Shown: one piece after another, positions 8,601 through 17,331 of the stretch
How positions within the stretch are numbered: the first letter of the stretch is position 1
How the letters are laid out: the number at the start of each line of letters is the position of its first letter
DNA from: DASQEH01 sp038237745
GTDB lineage: Bacteria > Actinomycetota > Actinomycetes > Propionibacteriales > Nocardioidaceae
Reading direction: 5' to 3'
DNA: 64,000 bases
NCBI GenBank assembly: GCA_038237745.1
Contig: JBBRYJ010000007.1
Coordinates: 62,001 to 126,000, forward strand
Program-made: the position numbers and the translations under genes
Notes under the pieces: generated by a model
The model's input: only the letters and a program-made list of their open reading frames with translations
Told to the model about the DNA's origin: nothing
Database searches by the model: none

Positions 8601-9599
8601 ATGCTGGTGGACGGACTCCATGGCTTCCTGACCGACAGCCACTTCACGGGGGTCGTCGGGCTCAAGCAGGGCGATCTGACGCTGTTCGAGGGCGCCTACG
8701 GCCTGGCCTCGCCGCGGTGGGGCATTCCCAACACGCTCGAGACCCGCTTCGACACGGCCAGCATCACCAAGTTGTTCACCAGCGTGGCTGTGCTGCAGCT
8801 CGTCGGACGCGGGTTGCTCGACCTCGATGCCTCGATCCACAAGTACGTCGACCTCGCCGGCACCACGATCTCCCGCGACATCACCCTGCGTCACCTGCTC
8901 ACCCACACCAGTGGACTCGCCGACGACGCCGACGAGGAGGCGGGTGAAGAGTACGCCGACCTGTGGCTCGAACGTCCAGTCAACTCGGTCACCACCACAG
9001 CCGACTTCCTCCCTCAGTTCGCCTATAAGGAACCGTTGGCTCCGCCTGGGGAGCAGTGCCGCTACTGCAACGTCGGCTATGTGCTGGCCGGTCTCGCCGT
9101 CGAAGGGGCAAGTGGACGGTCCTACCGCGAGCACGTCGCCGCAGAGGTCTTCCCCGCGGCGGGGATGACCGCCTCGGGGTTCTTCGACCGTCGCTGGGCA
9201 GAGCCCAACGTCGCCGAGGGCTTCGACCTTGGCCCTGACGGTCACCTCGAGCAGAACATCTTCAAAAGCCCGCCGATCGGGTCGCCCGACGGTGGTGCGC
9301 TGGTCACGCTCGGCGATCTGTTGCGGTTCGTGGCCGCCGTCCGCAGGGGTGCGCTCCTGCCGCCCGAGCTGACGACATTGTTCCTCACCCCGCAGGTCCG
9401 ACACGACGATGAGGTGCAGTACGGCTTCGGTTTGGAATTTAAGGGACCCGTCTGGTGGAAGGAGGGCTGCTGGGGCGGTGCCGGCGGCATCGTCACGCAC
9501 TACGGCGAACACGGGATCGACGCCGCCGTGCTGTCGAACACCCGAGACGACGCCTGGCCCGTGGTCCGCGAACTGAACCGGCTGTCCGTGGCCGGTTAA
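8601..9599 (+). CDS. Serine hydrolase, beta-lactamase / class C penicillin-binding fold
   Basis: 332 residues from ATG 8601 (GGCGGG just upstream); the earlier part of the open frame overlaps the integrase remnant and is not protein-like. The catalytic pattern is present: Ser54-I-T-Lys57 (SxxK), the Tyr155-Cys-Asn157 equivalent of YxN, HTSG at about residue 99, and a late HYGEHG stretch in place of KTG. No signal peptide is evident, so it may act in the cytoplasm on an ester or peptide. It is enclosed between two integrase remnants and may be cargo of a lost element. The substrate is unknown. Confidence 0.85.
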   Translation: MLVDGLHGFLTDSHFTGVVGLKQGDLTLFEGAYGLASPRWGIPNTLETRFDTASITKLFTSVAVLQLVGRGLLDLDASIHKYVDLAGTTISRDITLRHLLTHTSGLADDADEEAGEEYADLWLERPVNSVTTTADFLPQFAYKEPLAPPGEQCRYCNVGYVLAGLAVEGASGRSYREHVAAEVFPAAGMTASGFFDRRWAEPNVAEGFDLGPDGHLEQNIFKSPPIGSPDGGALVTLGDLLRFVAAVRRGALLPPELTTLFLTPQVRHDDEVQYGFGLEFKGPVWWKEGCWGGAGGIVTHYGEHGIDAAVLSNTRDDAWPVVRELNRLSVAG

Positions 9600-9670
9600 G
9601 CCCAGGTTCGGTTCCGCGAGGAATCCCCCACGCGGGCCCGTGATCTGGCACGACGCTGCGGATCCCCAAG

Positions 9671-9737
9671 CTGCAACGCAGTCCTGCAACCGCGTCATTT
9701 CGCGTCCCCGTCGAACAGCTCGCCGACCAGGTCCAGA
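9671..9737. repeat. Direct repeat copy B (integrase 3' end and following hairpin)
   Basis: Partner of the copy at 8480-8546 (57 of 67 identical by eye). It contains the C-terminal codons of the longer integrase remnant and the small ACTGC-N3-GCAGT hairpin after its stop. Confidence 0.8.
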
Positions 9738-10158
9738 GTTTGCCTCTTCGCGTCCAGAGTCACGTGTCCGTAGACGTTCATCGTCATCTCGATGGTGGAG
9801 TGGCCGACGATGCCCATCGCAGTCCTGGGCGGCACTCCCAAGCCCAGAAGCACGGACACGCAGCCGTGCCGGAAGTCGTGCAGACGGACCATCCGCAGCC
9901 CGGCCTTCTTACAGGCCTCCTGAACAACGCGCGTGTAGTTCCGCGGGTCGATCGGCGTTCCGATCTGAGTGGTGAACACGTAGCCTGACTTTGGCCACCG
10001 CTCCGCCAGCTGCACGCGCTTCAGGTCCTGGGCCTGGCGATGCACCCCCAGGACACGAACCACCATCCGTGGTAGCGGGATGGTCCGCCGGATCGCGCAG
10101 TCTTCGTCGGAAGCACCATCAGCTTTCCGTCAATTCGCTGTATGCCTCGCCGCACCTA
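9695..10158 (-). pseudogene. C-terminal remnant of a tyrosine-type site-specific integrase
   Basis: The intact part (9695-10066) encodes the catalytic half: HDFRHG (HxxR box), GHSTIEMTM and the nucleophile region NVYGHVT. Upstream, the frame must shift by one base near 10095 for the protein to continue as RRGIQRIDGKLMVLPTKTARS, the usual stretch preceding this domain; a TAG then closes the frame near 10158. The N-terminal DNA-binding domain and the catalytic Arg-I region are gone, so the enzyme cannot work. The C-terminal tail is duplicated beside tRNA-Arg, consistent with successive integrations at that tRNA. Confidence 0.85.
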
Positions 10159-10229
10159 GGCAGCCGTCGCCGCCGCGCCCGCTTACCACCCTGAGACGCA
10201 TACCGTGACCGCTGTGGCACAATCGGCGC

Positions 10230-10595
10230 GTGGCAAAGTTACTCATCAGCGACGACTCAGTGACCGTATCGCTCAGCAGCGTGGAGAAGGTCGAAGCCCT
10301 TCATGGGAATGTGACGGTATCCCGCTCCTCCATCACCGCCGTCAGTGCCGTGCCCGACGGTTTGGCCGAGGTTCATGGACTGTCCGCACCTGGCACCCGC
10401 CTGCAAGGTGTCATCATGGTGGGGACCTGGAAGCATCGCGACGGCATCACCTTCGCCGTGTGTCATGGCGAGCGTCCCGCTGTGGTGGTGGACCTCGTCG
10501 GTGAGGGCTATGACCGGCTTGTCGTGACGGTCGACGACGCGGAAGAGGTAGCGCGTTCTCTCACGCCGTCCGGAGCCGGGTCGAACACCACGTAG
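10230..10595 (+). CDS. Conserved actinobacterial PH-like domain protein
   Basis: 121 residues from GTG 10230. Alternating beta-strand pattern, with conserved-looking segments AEVHGLSAPGTRLQGVIMVGTW and VVVDLVGEGYDRLVVTVDDAEEV split across two sheets. I recognise the type as a small single-domain protein widespread in actinomycetes with no known function. It has no hydrophobic segment and is probably cytoplasmic. It lies just past the integrase remnant and may be the first resident gene on that side. Confidence 0.65.
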   Translation: MAKLLISDDSVTVSLSSVEKVEALHGNVTVSRSSITAVSAVPDGLAEVHGLSAPGTRLQGVIMVGTWKHRDGITFAVCHGERPAVVVDLVGEGYDRLVVTVDDAEEVARSLTPSGAGSNTT

Positions 10596-10861
10596 TTGGG
10601 CCCGCCGAGCGCGCCTACCATGCTCTCAGCCGCACCCTGCGGTCGGCGCAGCACCGCCATCCCAGCTGGACGCCTCCTAGTCTCCTGGCCGCGTAGTACT
10701 GCTGCCCCGACGTAAGGCCGCCTGGATCGTCGGCGAAGGTGTCGAAGTCCAGGTTTCGCGCAGCCGTCGACTTCCGTTCACCCAGGCGTACCGGCCCACT
10801 GCATAGCGTTGCGCTTGGGTCACTCCTTCGCGGAGACCTGGGCACCTATGAGGAGGTCATC

Positions 10862-13372
10862 GTGGCGCAAGTCCAGAGCGTGATGCGTCGTCCGGCTGTT
10901 GCAGCAGCCACGGCGCTGGTTGTGTTGGGAGCAGGTTCGGCAGTCGCTGGAGGGTTGCTCAACGCGAGCTCCCCCTCACAACCGCTGCATGCGGGTCCGC
11001 AAGGAAGCGGTACAGCGATCACGCCAGCCGGCTGGTACGTCGACCCTGCGGGCACGCAGACCAGGCTGGGCGACCTCCCGACCGCAGCGGCACTGAGCCC
11101 GAGCGGGCGTTGGCTGGTCGCCATGAACGCCGGACAGGGCACCCAGTCACTTCAGGTCGTCGACACACGCGACGGCAAGGTCAGCCAAACGGTTCGCTTT
11201 CAGTCTCCGGAGGCACTGTACGCGGGGCTCGCCTGGGGTCCGTACGGCCGCAGGCTGTTCGCCAGCGCCGGAGGAAACAACAAGGTCCGGGTGTTCCGGG
11301 TGGACGCAGGGACGCTCACCGAGCGGCAACCCATCGCGATCCCAAGCACCGCGACCAGGCCCGACCCCTATCCGGCAGGCCTTGCTGTGGCCCCGGACGG
11401 CTCGCGCCTCTACGTCGCTGACCAGCTCGGCGACGCCTTCAGCCAAGTAGACCTGACCACCGGGACTGTCCGCACCGTAGGCACCGGGCACAACCCCTAC
11501 GGAGTGGCCCTGGCACCCGACGGTGACACCGCATATGTCAGCGACCAGGGCTCGAGCACCGTCGACGTCTTCGACGTCAGCGGGGCCACACCGCAGCTGA
11601 CGCGACAGGTCCCGGTCGGTACCCACCCGAACCGGATGGTCGTCGACCCGACGGACGGCACGTTGTACGTCGCGAACTCTGAGAGCGACTCCGTGAGCGT
11701 GCTCCCGGCCGGTTCGAGCCGGCCTACCGCGCGCATCGACCTCTCGCCCTACCAGGGCGCTCCTGTCGGCAGCAACCCCGACGGACTGGCTCTCTCCCCG
11801 GACCGCACGACCCTCTATGTTGCCAACTCGGGTAACAACGACATCGCAGTGGTGGACCTTGCTAAGCGTCGGGTGGTCGGCTTGGTCCCGACCGCGTGGT
11901 ACCCCACCGACGTCTCGGTGTCGGTCGACGGAAGCCAGCTCTTCGTGACCAACGCGAAGGGTCTTGGAGCCGGGCCGAACGCCAAGCCGCTGGCTACCGC
12001 GCCAAGCCCGTACCATGACGTGGTCTCGCCGGCACAGTACGTCGGCTCGATGATCGTCGGCACACTCTCGCGGATACCCCTGCCGGCGAGCACGCGAGAG
12101 CTGGCGAAGATGACCCAGCGGGTGGTTCAGATCGACGGGTTCGGCACACGGACCGGGTCCCGTGTCGACAGGGCGGGCAACGCCTCGGTCGTACCCACGA
12201 CGCTCAGCCCCACCTCGCCGATCAAGCACATCGTGTATGTGGTCAAGGAGAATCGGACCTACGACCAGGAGTTCGGCAGTCTACCCAAGGGTAACGGTGC
12301 CGACTGGATCAACCTCTTCGGCCAGGAGTCCGCTCCGAATGCCCGCCACCTACAGCGGCGATTCGTCACCCTCGACAACTTCTACGCAAACGCCGAGGTC
12401 AGCGCGCAGGGATGGAACTGGTCGGTCGGCGCCAACTCCAACCCCTACGTGGAGCAGACGTGGCCGGCGAACTACTCCGGCCGCAACCACCCGTACGACT
12501 ACGAGGGTGGCAACCCGGCGACCGCGCCGAACGATAACGTTCATGGGGCCTACCTCTGGGACCGGCTCGACGATGCCGGCGTGCCCTTTCGCAGCTTCGG
12601 ATTCTACAAGTTCGGGCCGAACCTCAACAGTGGAGCCGCGCCGCCCGACCCGAAGCTTGCCTCCCATGACATCAAGCCCTACTGGGGTTTTGACCTGGGC
12701 TGTCCGGACTCCCCCATCTCCTTCGACTACCAGACGTGCCCACGGAGCCGGTTCGAGGTCTGGCGGGACAACTTCCGAGCCCACGGCCTGCCCACCTTTG
12801 AGCAGGTCCGGCTGCCGAACGATCACACCACGGGCACCGTGCCTGGCACTCTGACGCCCCGCTCGTACGTCGGCGACAACGACTGGGCGCTGGGCCGTCT
12901 CGTCGACGTGGTGTCGCACTCCCGGTACTGGAAGTCCACGGCGATCTTCGTGGTCGAGGACGATGCGCAGGACGGACCCGACCACGTCGACGGACACCGC
13001 ACGATCGCGCAGGTCATCAGTCCCTACACGCAGACCGGACGGGTCGACTCGACCTTCTACTCGACGGTGTCGATGCTTCGCACTATGGAGCTCTTCCTGG
13101 GCATCGCGCCGTTGACTCAGTTCGACGCCGCCGCGACACCGATGCTGAACTCCTTCGCGCCGCAGCCGAACCTCACTCCGTACGACGCCGTTAAGCCGGC
13201 TTCGATCGATCCGCCGCAGTACAACACGGCCGGCGCCCCGATGGCTACGGCGTCGGGGCACCAGGACCTGACGACGGAGGACCGCATCGACGAGCACACC
13301 TTCAACAAGGCCATCTGGCAGAGCGTCAAAGGCCGGTACAGTCAGATGCCTTCCCCCGCGCTCCGGCGGTAG
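10862..13372 (+). CDS. Secreted YncE-type beta-propeller fused to phosphoesterase / alkaline-phosphatase domain
   Basis: 836 residues from GTG 10862, chosen because GAGGAGG lies 5 bases upstream. Residues 8-33 form a signal peptide or anchor (Arg-Arg then a hydrophobic run). About residues 55-400 contain repeated motifs such as LYVADQLGD, AYVSDQGSS and LYVANSGNND, the blades of a YncE-like propeller. From about residue 454 (KHIVYVVKENRTYDQ) begins a phosphoesterase domain of the type seen in bacterial phospholipase C and acid phosphatases. AIFVVEDDAQDGPDHVDGHR holds the late metal-binding residues. Both domains should lie outside the cytoplasm. The substrate is unknown; a phosphate ester or phospholipid is likely. 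Confidence 0.85.
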   Translation: MAQVQSVMRRPAVAAATALVVLGAGSAVAGGLLNASSPSQPLHAGPQGSGTAITPAGWYVDPAGTQTRLGDLPTAAALSPSGRWLVAMNAGQGTQSLQVVDTRDGKVSQTVRFQSPEALYAGLAWGPYGRRLFASAGGNNKVRVFRVDAGTLTERQPIAIPSTATRPDPYPAGLAVAPDGSRLYVADQLGDAFSQVDLTTGTVRTVGTGHNPYGVALAPDGDTAYVSDQGSSTVDVFDVSGATPQLTRQVPVGTHPNRMVVDPTDGTLYVANSESDSVSVLPAGSSRPTARIDLSPYQGAPVGSNPDGLALSPDRTTLYVANSGNNDIAVVDLAKRRVVGLVPTAWYPTDVSVSVDGSQLFVTNAKGLGAGPNAKPLATAPSPYHDVVSPAQYVGSMIVGTLSRIPLPASTRELAKMTQRVVQIDGFGTRTGSRVDRAGNASVVPTTLSPTSPIKHIVYVVKENRTYDQEFGSLPKGNGADWINLFGQESAPNARHLQRRFVTLDNFYANAEVSAQGWNWSVGANSNPYVEQTWPANYSGRNHPYDYEGGNPATAPNDNVHGAYLWDRLDDAGVPFRSFGFYKFGPNLNSGAAPPDPKLASHDIKPYWGFDLGCPDSPISFDYQTCPRSRFEVWRDNFRAHGLPTFEQVRLPNDHTTGTVPGTLTPRSYVGDNDWALGRLVDVVSHSRYWKSTAIFVVEDDAQDGPDHVDGHRTIAQVISPYTQTGRVDSTFYSTVSMLRTMELFLGIAPLTQFDAAATPMLNSFAPQPNLTPYDAVKPASIDPPQYNTAGAPMATASGHQDLTTEDRIDEHTFNKAIWQSVKGRYSQMPSPALRR

Positions 13373-13375
13373 GGG

Positions 13376-13918
13376 TCAGGTAGTGGCTGCTGCCCGGAGC
13401 CTGGCCCGGTAGGCGCGGGTCTTGCTCTTGTTTCCGCAGCCGTGCTCGCACCAGTTGCGCGACCGGTTCTTCGACGCGTCGTAGTACGCCCATGCGCACT
13501 CGTCTGCGGAGCAGATCTTCAAGCGCCACCACGTGCCCGCTACGACTGAGTCGTTGACGGCGATGGCTAGAGCGGCCAGCGCGCCCATCACGCCCTTCTC
13601 GACCGGTACCAGGGTTGTGCCGTCGCCTTCCCACTGCACTCTCAGCGGAAGCCTGGACAGAAGTGGCTGAAGAGCCGGAATGGTGTCCGAGTCGCCGTCG
13701 TGGTTCAGCTCGAGGGCGCGACGTAGCGCAGCCCGTAGTGACTGCGCGAAAACCAGGTCCTCGGCGGTGGACGGTGTACGTCGGCTGAGCAGCCCCGCGC
13801 TGAAGAGGAAGTGCGTCAACGCGCCGTGAGTCGACAGATCGTCGGTCGCCGTCTCGGTGTCCGCCGTGTTGACGAAGTCGCGAACCAGGATGACCCCGGC
13901 AGGAACATCGTTGCTCAT
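13376..13918 (-). CDS. CGNR zinc-finger transcriptional regulator
   Basis: 180 residues from ATG 13918, with GGGAG upstream. The N-terminal part (residues 1-125) matches the stress-induced ABATE-like domain that precedes CGNR fingers. The C-terminal zinc finger reads CSADECAWAYYDASKNRSR followed by WCEHGCGNKSK, with the four cysteines and the CGN[KR] signature. These are probable DNA-binding regulators, often controlling a nearby enzyme. It is convergent with the phosphoesterase gene, with only 3 bases between the stops. Its target is unknown. Confidence 0.85.
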   Translation of the reverse strand: MSNDVPAGVILVRDFVNTADTETATDDLSTHGALTHFLFSAGLLSRRTPSTAEDLVFAQSLRAALRRALELNHDGDSDTIPALQPLLSRLPLRVQWEGDGTTLVPVEKGVMGALAALAIAVNDSVVAGTWWRLKICSADECAWAYYDASKNRSRNWCEHGCGNKSKTRAYRARLRAAATT

Positions 13919-14081
13919 ACGCCACTCCCTTCGCCATCTGCCGAACAATCTGACCCCGAACTGGGTAGCTTCGGAAGATGCTTCGACACCAGCATAACTC
14001 GTTTACCGGTTGCGTAACCCCCCAACACCAGCGTAATGTCTTGACCAGTGTCGCGGTCTAGACAGAGAAGGGGACGAGACC

Positions 14082-14288
14082 ATGAGCCATTGGGGTTACG
14101 TGATCGAGGGGCTGATGCACGAGCACGACGACGTGCCGGCTCGCCGGGCTCGGCGGATCCGTCAGGCACGATCGTCTCGTCGTCGGGTGCACCGAGCACT
14201 GCTCACGCGCAGAATGTTCGGCTGGTTGCACAGAACGACCAAGGTATCCGCGAAAGTCGCGCCGATCGACCAGTGCTGGTCTGGTTGA
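14082..14288 (+). CDS. Possible small basic protein, weakly supported
   Basis: 68 codons from ATG 14082. AGAAGGGG lies about 8 bases upstream, a good ribosome binding site. The first 30 residues (MSHWGYVIEGLMHEHDD and following) look plausible, but the rest is an Arg-rich run typical of spurious high-GC frames, and the 3' end overlaps the opposing fragment at 14203-14427. I do not recognise a family. Confidence 0.25.
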   Translation: MSHWGYVIEGLMHEHDDVPARRARRIRQARSSRRRVHRALLTRRMFGWLHRTTKVSAKVAPIDQCWSG

Positions 14289-14427
14289 CGACCACCGCCA
14301 CGTTGGTGCCCGTCGATGCGGCACCGGCACCTGAGCCGCTGTTAGTCCAGAAGGCGAACGCGGCGCCGCCGACGGCGAGGAGGCCGACGATGAGGACCAC
14401 CGTCGACGTCTTCGGTGTCCTGCGCAT
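14203..14427 (-). pseudogene. Fragment of an exported signal-anchor protein
   Basis: ATG 14427 has AGGAG upstream and starts a classic export signal: basic MRRTPK, a hydrophobic core at residues 7-27 ending AFAFW, then a Gly/Ser/Thr-rich beginning of a mature domain up to VVVNQTSTG (about residue 52). Homologous exported proteins of this type continue as long beta domains. Here the protein-like sequence stops near 14285 and the frame runs only into low-complexity residues to a stop at 14203. It is most likely a truncated gene joined to unrelated DNA. Confidence 0.5.
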
Positions 14428-14737
14428 TGCGCTTGCTCCTGGGCTCGTGCGTGCGGGGGCGGTCGTCGCTTCGCGACTCTCGAAGCGAGAGTCAGGGTTG
14501 GGACCCATGAATAGGGAAGCGAACGATATATCGCACAAAGTGATCAAGTAGTTGAATTCGACTGTCCGTCGCCGTGGCGAACCCCGGTCTCGACGTCGAC
14601 TACGTCCCATGTCCCCGGAGACGGGCTCTTCTCGTGCGGCGATGATTGGTAACTCCGGATGGGCCATTCACATGCGCTTAAAGTAACCATGAGACTACTC
14701 TAAGTCATATTGGTTGACCGTTCTATCGGGAGTAGGT
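14428..14737. other. Intergenic region with two mutually exclusive hairpins
   Basis: 310 bases without a gene between the exported fragment and the divergent EAL gene. Bases 14475-14493 form a perfect 8-bp hairpin (GACTCTCG-AAG-CGAGAGTC), while 14467-14487 form a perfect 7-bp hairpin (CGCTTCG-N7-CGAAGCG). They share bases, so only one can form at a time. Both would lie in the 5' leader of the minus-strand gene. The rest is comparatively AT-rich (around 14500-14560), suggesting promoters. Confidence 0.5.
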
Positions 14738-16099
14738 ATGAGTCCGCGATCCGACCGTCTCGTGCCGGTGAACGTCATGCCGTTTGCTCTGGCACCGGCG
14801 TCGCCAGCCATGTCGTCGGCGCTGCATGAGTCTCCGGAGGTCCGCGGTGACGGGGTGGCGCTCCAGCTGGTGTTAGCCGACCGTGACCTGCACAGCGTCT
14901 ACCAGCCGATCGTTGAGCTCGACACTGGCGCGACCGTCGCCTACGAGGCGCTTGCGCGTGGCCCACAGGGCACCGCCCTCGAGCGTCCGGACCTTCTCTT
15001 CGCGGAGGCGCGACGAGCCGGACGGTTGTCGGAGGTGGACGCAGCCTGTCAGGAGGCGGCGCTGACAGGCGCCCGCATCGGCGGCCTGAAGGCCCCGTGG
15101 ACGTTGTTCGTCAACATCGAGCCCGAGGCGACCCATGCCGCCATGCTCGCGCCGCCAACCTCTGACGATGACGCCGATGCGGCGGGCCCGGCGGACGACT
15201 TCCGGGTCGTGGTGGAGCTGACGGAGCGAGCACTCGTAGGCGATCCGGCCCGGCTGCTCCAGCTCGTCGCGCGCATCCGGGCACGTGGATGGGGGATCGC
15301 CCTGGACGACGTCGGCGCGGACCGTAGCTCCCTGGCACTGCTGCCTCTCCTTCGACCGGACGTGATCAAGCTGGACCTACGCCTGGTGCAGCAGCGCCCT
15401 AGCGAAGACATCGCCCAGATCGTCAGTGCCGTCAACGCGGAGGCAGAACGATCTGGCACGGTCGTCCTTGCCGAGGGAATCGAGACCGATGAGCACCTTC
15501 ACATCGCCCTGTCGTTCGGCGCCTCTCTCGGACAGGGGTGGCTCCTCGGACGACCGGCGCCGCTGCCGGATTCGCTCCCGCAGTTCTCCGGTAGACCGAT
15601 CGCGATCGTGCAACGCGGCGGTATCGCATCCGAGCCCTCGCCCTTCGCTCTCGGTGCCAGCGTGCGAACGCCCCGACTGGGGCGCAAGCTGTTGCTCATC
15701 GAGATAAGCAAGCATCTCGAGCGACAGGTGATCGCAGCCGGAGAGTCGGCGGTAGTACTCTCCACCTTCCAGGACGCGTCATTCTTCACTCCTGCCACCC
15801 GTCGGCGCTACAGCGAACTCGCTGCCCACGCCGCGTTCGTGGGTGTCCTGGGCGAGGGAATGCCACCCGAACCCCTCGCCGGAGTACGCGGGAGCTTGCT
15901 GAGCGCCACCGACCCGCTCGTCGGCGAGTGGGACGTCGTGGTCGTCGGCCCGCACTTCGCGGCCACCCTCGTGGCCATCGACTCCGGGGACGGCGGCCCG
16001 GACAACGACCGCCGTTTCCACTTCGTGCTGTCGCACGACCGAGAGCTGGCCATCGAGGTCGCCCTCACGCTGATGTCGAGAGTCTGGCCCGACCGGTAG
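14738..16099 (+). CDS. EAL-domain protein with C-terminal DICT sensory domain
   Basis: 453 residues from ATG 14738 (GGGAGTAGGT upstream). Residues about 50-285 are an EAL domain: YEALARG (Glu70), VNIEPEA, VELTERAL, IALDDVGADRSS, DVIKLDL and LAEGIET. These retain the Glu, Asn, Asp-Asp, Lys and Glu positions needed to bind Mg and hydrolyse c-di-GMP, though loop 6 DDVGADRS deviates from DDFGTGYS. Residues about 310-450 form a DICT domain, a sensor module found with GGDEF, EAL and two-component proteins. No transmembrane segment is present, so it is cytosolic. No GGDEF partner is in the window. Confidence 0.85.
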   Translation: MSPRSDRLVPVNVMPFALAPASPAMSSALHESPEVRGDGVALQLVLADRDLHSVYQPIVELDTGATVAYEALARGPQGTALERPDLLFAEARRAGRLSEVDAACQEAALTGARIGGLKAPWTLFVNIEPEATHAAMLAPPTSDDDADAAGPADDFRVVVELTERALVGDPARLLQLVARIRARGWGIALDDVGADRSSLALLPLLRPDVIKLDLRLVQQRPSEDIAQIVSAVNAEAERSGTVVLAEGIETDEHLHIALSFGASLGQGWLLGRPAPLPDSLPQFSGRPIAIVQRGGIASEPSPFALGASVRTPRLGRKLLLIEISKHLERQVIAAGESAVVLSTFQDASFFTPATRRRYSELAAHAAFVGVLGEGMPPEPLAGVRGSLLSATDPLVGEWDVVVVGPHFAATLVAIDSGDGGPDNDRRFHFVLSHDRELAIEVALTLMSRVWPDR

Positions 16100-16127
16100 C
16101 CGCAGGCGAGGTGCGGCGCGACGCCGG

Positions 16128-17273
16128 TCAGTCAGCAGTCGGCGTGGTCCTGGCGGCCCGCAGCCCCGCCGTCCACTTCTCCTCGATCCGGGCGAACTTC
16201 CAGACCGCGAGCGCAACCACCCAGGTGACCACGAACAGCGCGACGACCGCGTAGCCGACGTAGTTGAGGTTGAGACTGGCGAGGGAGGCGAGCGGCCCAG
16301 ACGTGATCCCGAGCCGGTCGGTCAGGATGGAGAGGAGCTCGATCGTGCCGATGATCAGAGCGACGGCGACCGACAGCCCAGTGATGGTGATGTTGTAGAA
16401 CACCTTGCGGACCGGCCTCGAGAAGGCCCAGCCGTACGCGAAGTTCATGAAGCATCCGTCGATGGTGTCGAACATGCTCATGCCGGCGGCGAAGAGAACG
16501 GGGAGCGTCAGGACGGCATACCAGGGGAGACTGGCCGCTGCGGCGCCTCCGGCGAGCACCAGAAGCCCTACCTCCGTCGCGGTGTCGAAGCCGAGTCCGA
16601 AGAGGAGCCCGACCGGGTACATGTGCCACGGCTTGGTGACGGCCCTGGTCGCTCCGCCGAGAAACCTGTTCATAAAGCCCCGGTTGTCGAGCTGGTCTTC
16701 GAGGGCGGCCTCGTCGAAGTCGCCGAGGCGCATCTGGCGAAACACCCTGATGATGCCCATGAGCACGACAAGGTTGATGACTCCGATGATGTACAGGAAG
16801 ACGCCCGACACCGCGGTCCCGACCAGGCCGGTTGTCTGCTGCAACACGGAGGAGTCGTTCGTCACCTGGCTTGCCAGCGCCCTCATACCTAGGGAGAGCA
16901 GGGCCACCAGCCCGAAGACGACCGACGAGTGCCCGAGCGAGAACCAGAACCCCACTGACAGAGGTCGCTTGCCTTCGGTCATCAGCTTGCGGGTCGTGTT
17001 GTCGATGGCAGCGATGTGGTCGGCGTCGAATGCGTGGCGCATTCCCAGGGTGTAGGCAGTAAGCCCGAGTCCCAGCCCGAAGACCTGGCCCGGCCCGACC
17101 TGGTACCCGTGCGGCGCCACGAGTGTCGCCAGCACACCCCATCCGACGAGATGGAGTGTCAGAACGAACACGGCCATCCCACCGATCGAACACCACTCCC
17201 TAAGGCTCAGCGCGCTGCGGATACGACCAAGACGCGACAGGGTCTCAGCAGACACTGTCGTTGTCGCGGCCAT
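16128..17273 (-). CDS. nicT: High-affinity nickel permease, NiCoT family (HoxN/NixA type)
   Basis: 381 residues, about eight hydrophobic helices. The Ni/Co signature is clear: MRHAFDADHIAAIDN (His80, Asp85, His86), WFSLGHSSVV in the next helix and LGFDTATEVGLL further on. It imports Ni2+ through the cytoplasmic membrane. About 1 kb further along lie hypA and hypB, and beyond them the hydrogenase genes, so it most likely feeds nickel to that enzyme. A Nur-like box about 80 bases upstream suggests nickel-dependent repression. Confidence 0.93.
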   Translation of the reverse strand: MAATTTVSAETLSRLGRIRSALSLREWCSIGGMAVFVLTLHLVGWGVLATLVAPHGYQVGPGQVFGLGLGLTAYTLGMRHAFDADHIAAIDNTTRKLMTEGKRPLSVGFWFSLGHSSVVFGLVALLSLGMRALASQVTNDSSVLQQTTGLVGTAVSGVFLYIIGVINLVVLMGIIRVFRQMRLGDFDEAALEDQLDNRGFMNRFLGGATRAVTKPWHMYPVGLLFGLGFDTATEVGLLVLAGGAAAASLPWYAVLTLPVLFAAGMSMFDTIDGCFMNFAYGWAFSRPVRKVFYNITITGLSVAVALIIGTIELLSILTDRLGITSGPLASLASLNLNYVGYAVVALFVVTWVVALAVWKFARIEEKWTAGLRAARTTPTAD

Positions 17274-17331
17274 GTCTGCCCCGCCTCGATGGAGGTGCTC
17301 GTGCTCAGTGCCCGAGGATCCGTCCCACGCT

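Noticed and set aside
8175..9698. 507-codon minus-strand frame containing GGIRTPNLLIRSQMLYPLSYE
   Set aside because: That stretch is tRNA-Arg(ACG) read on the antisense strand, a well-known false protein in actinobacterial annotations; the rest opposes the serine hydrolase.
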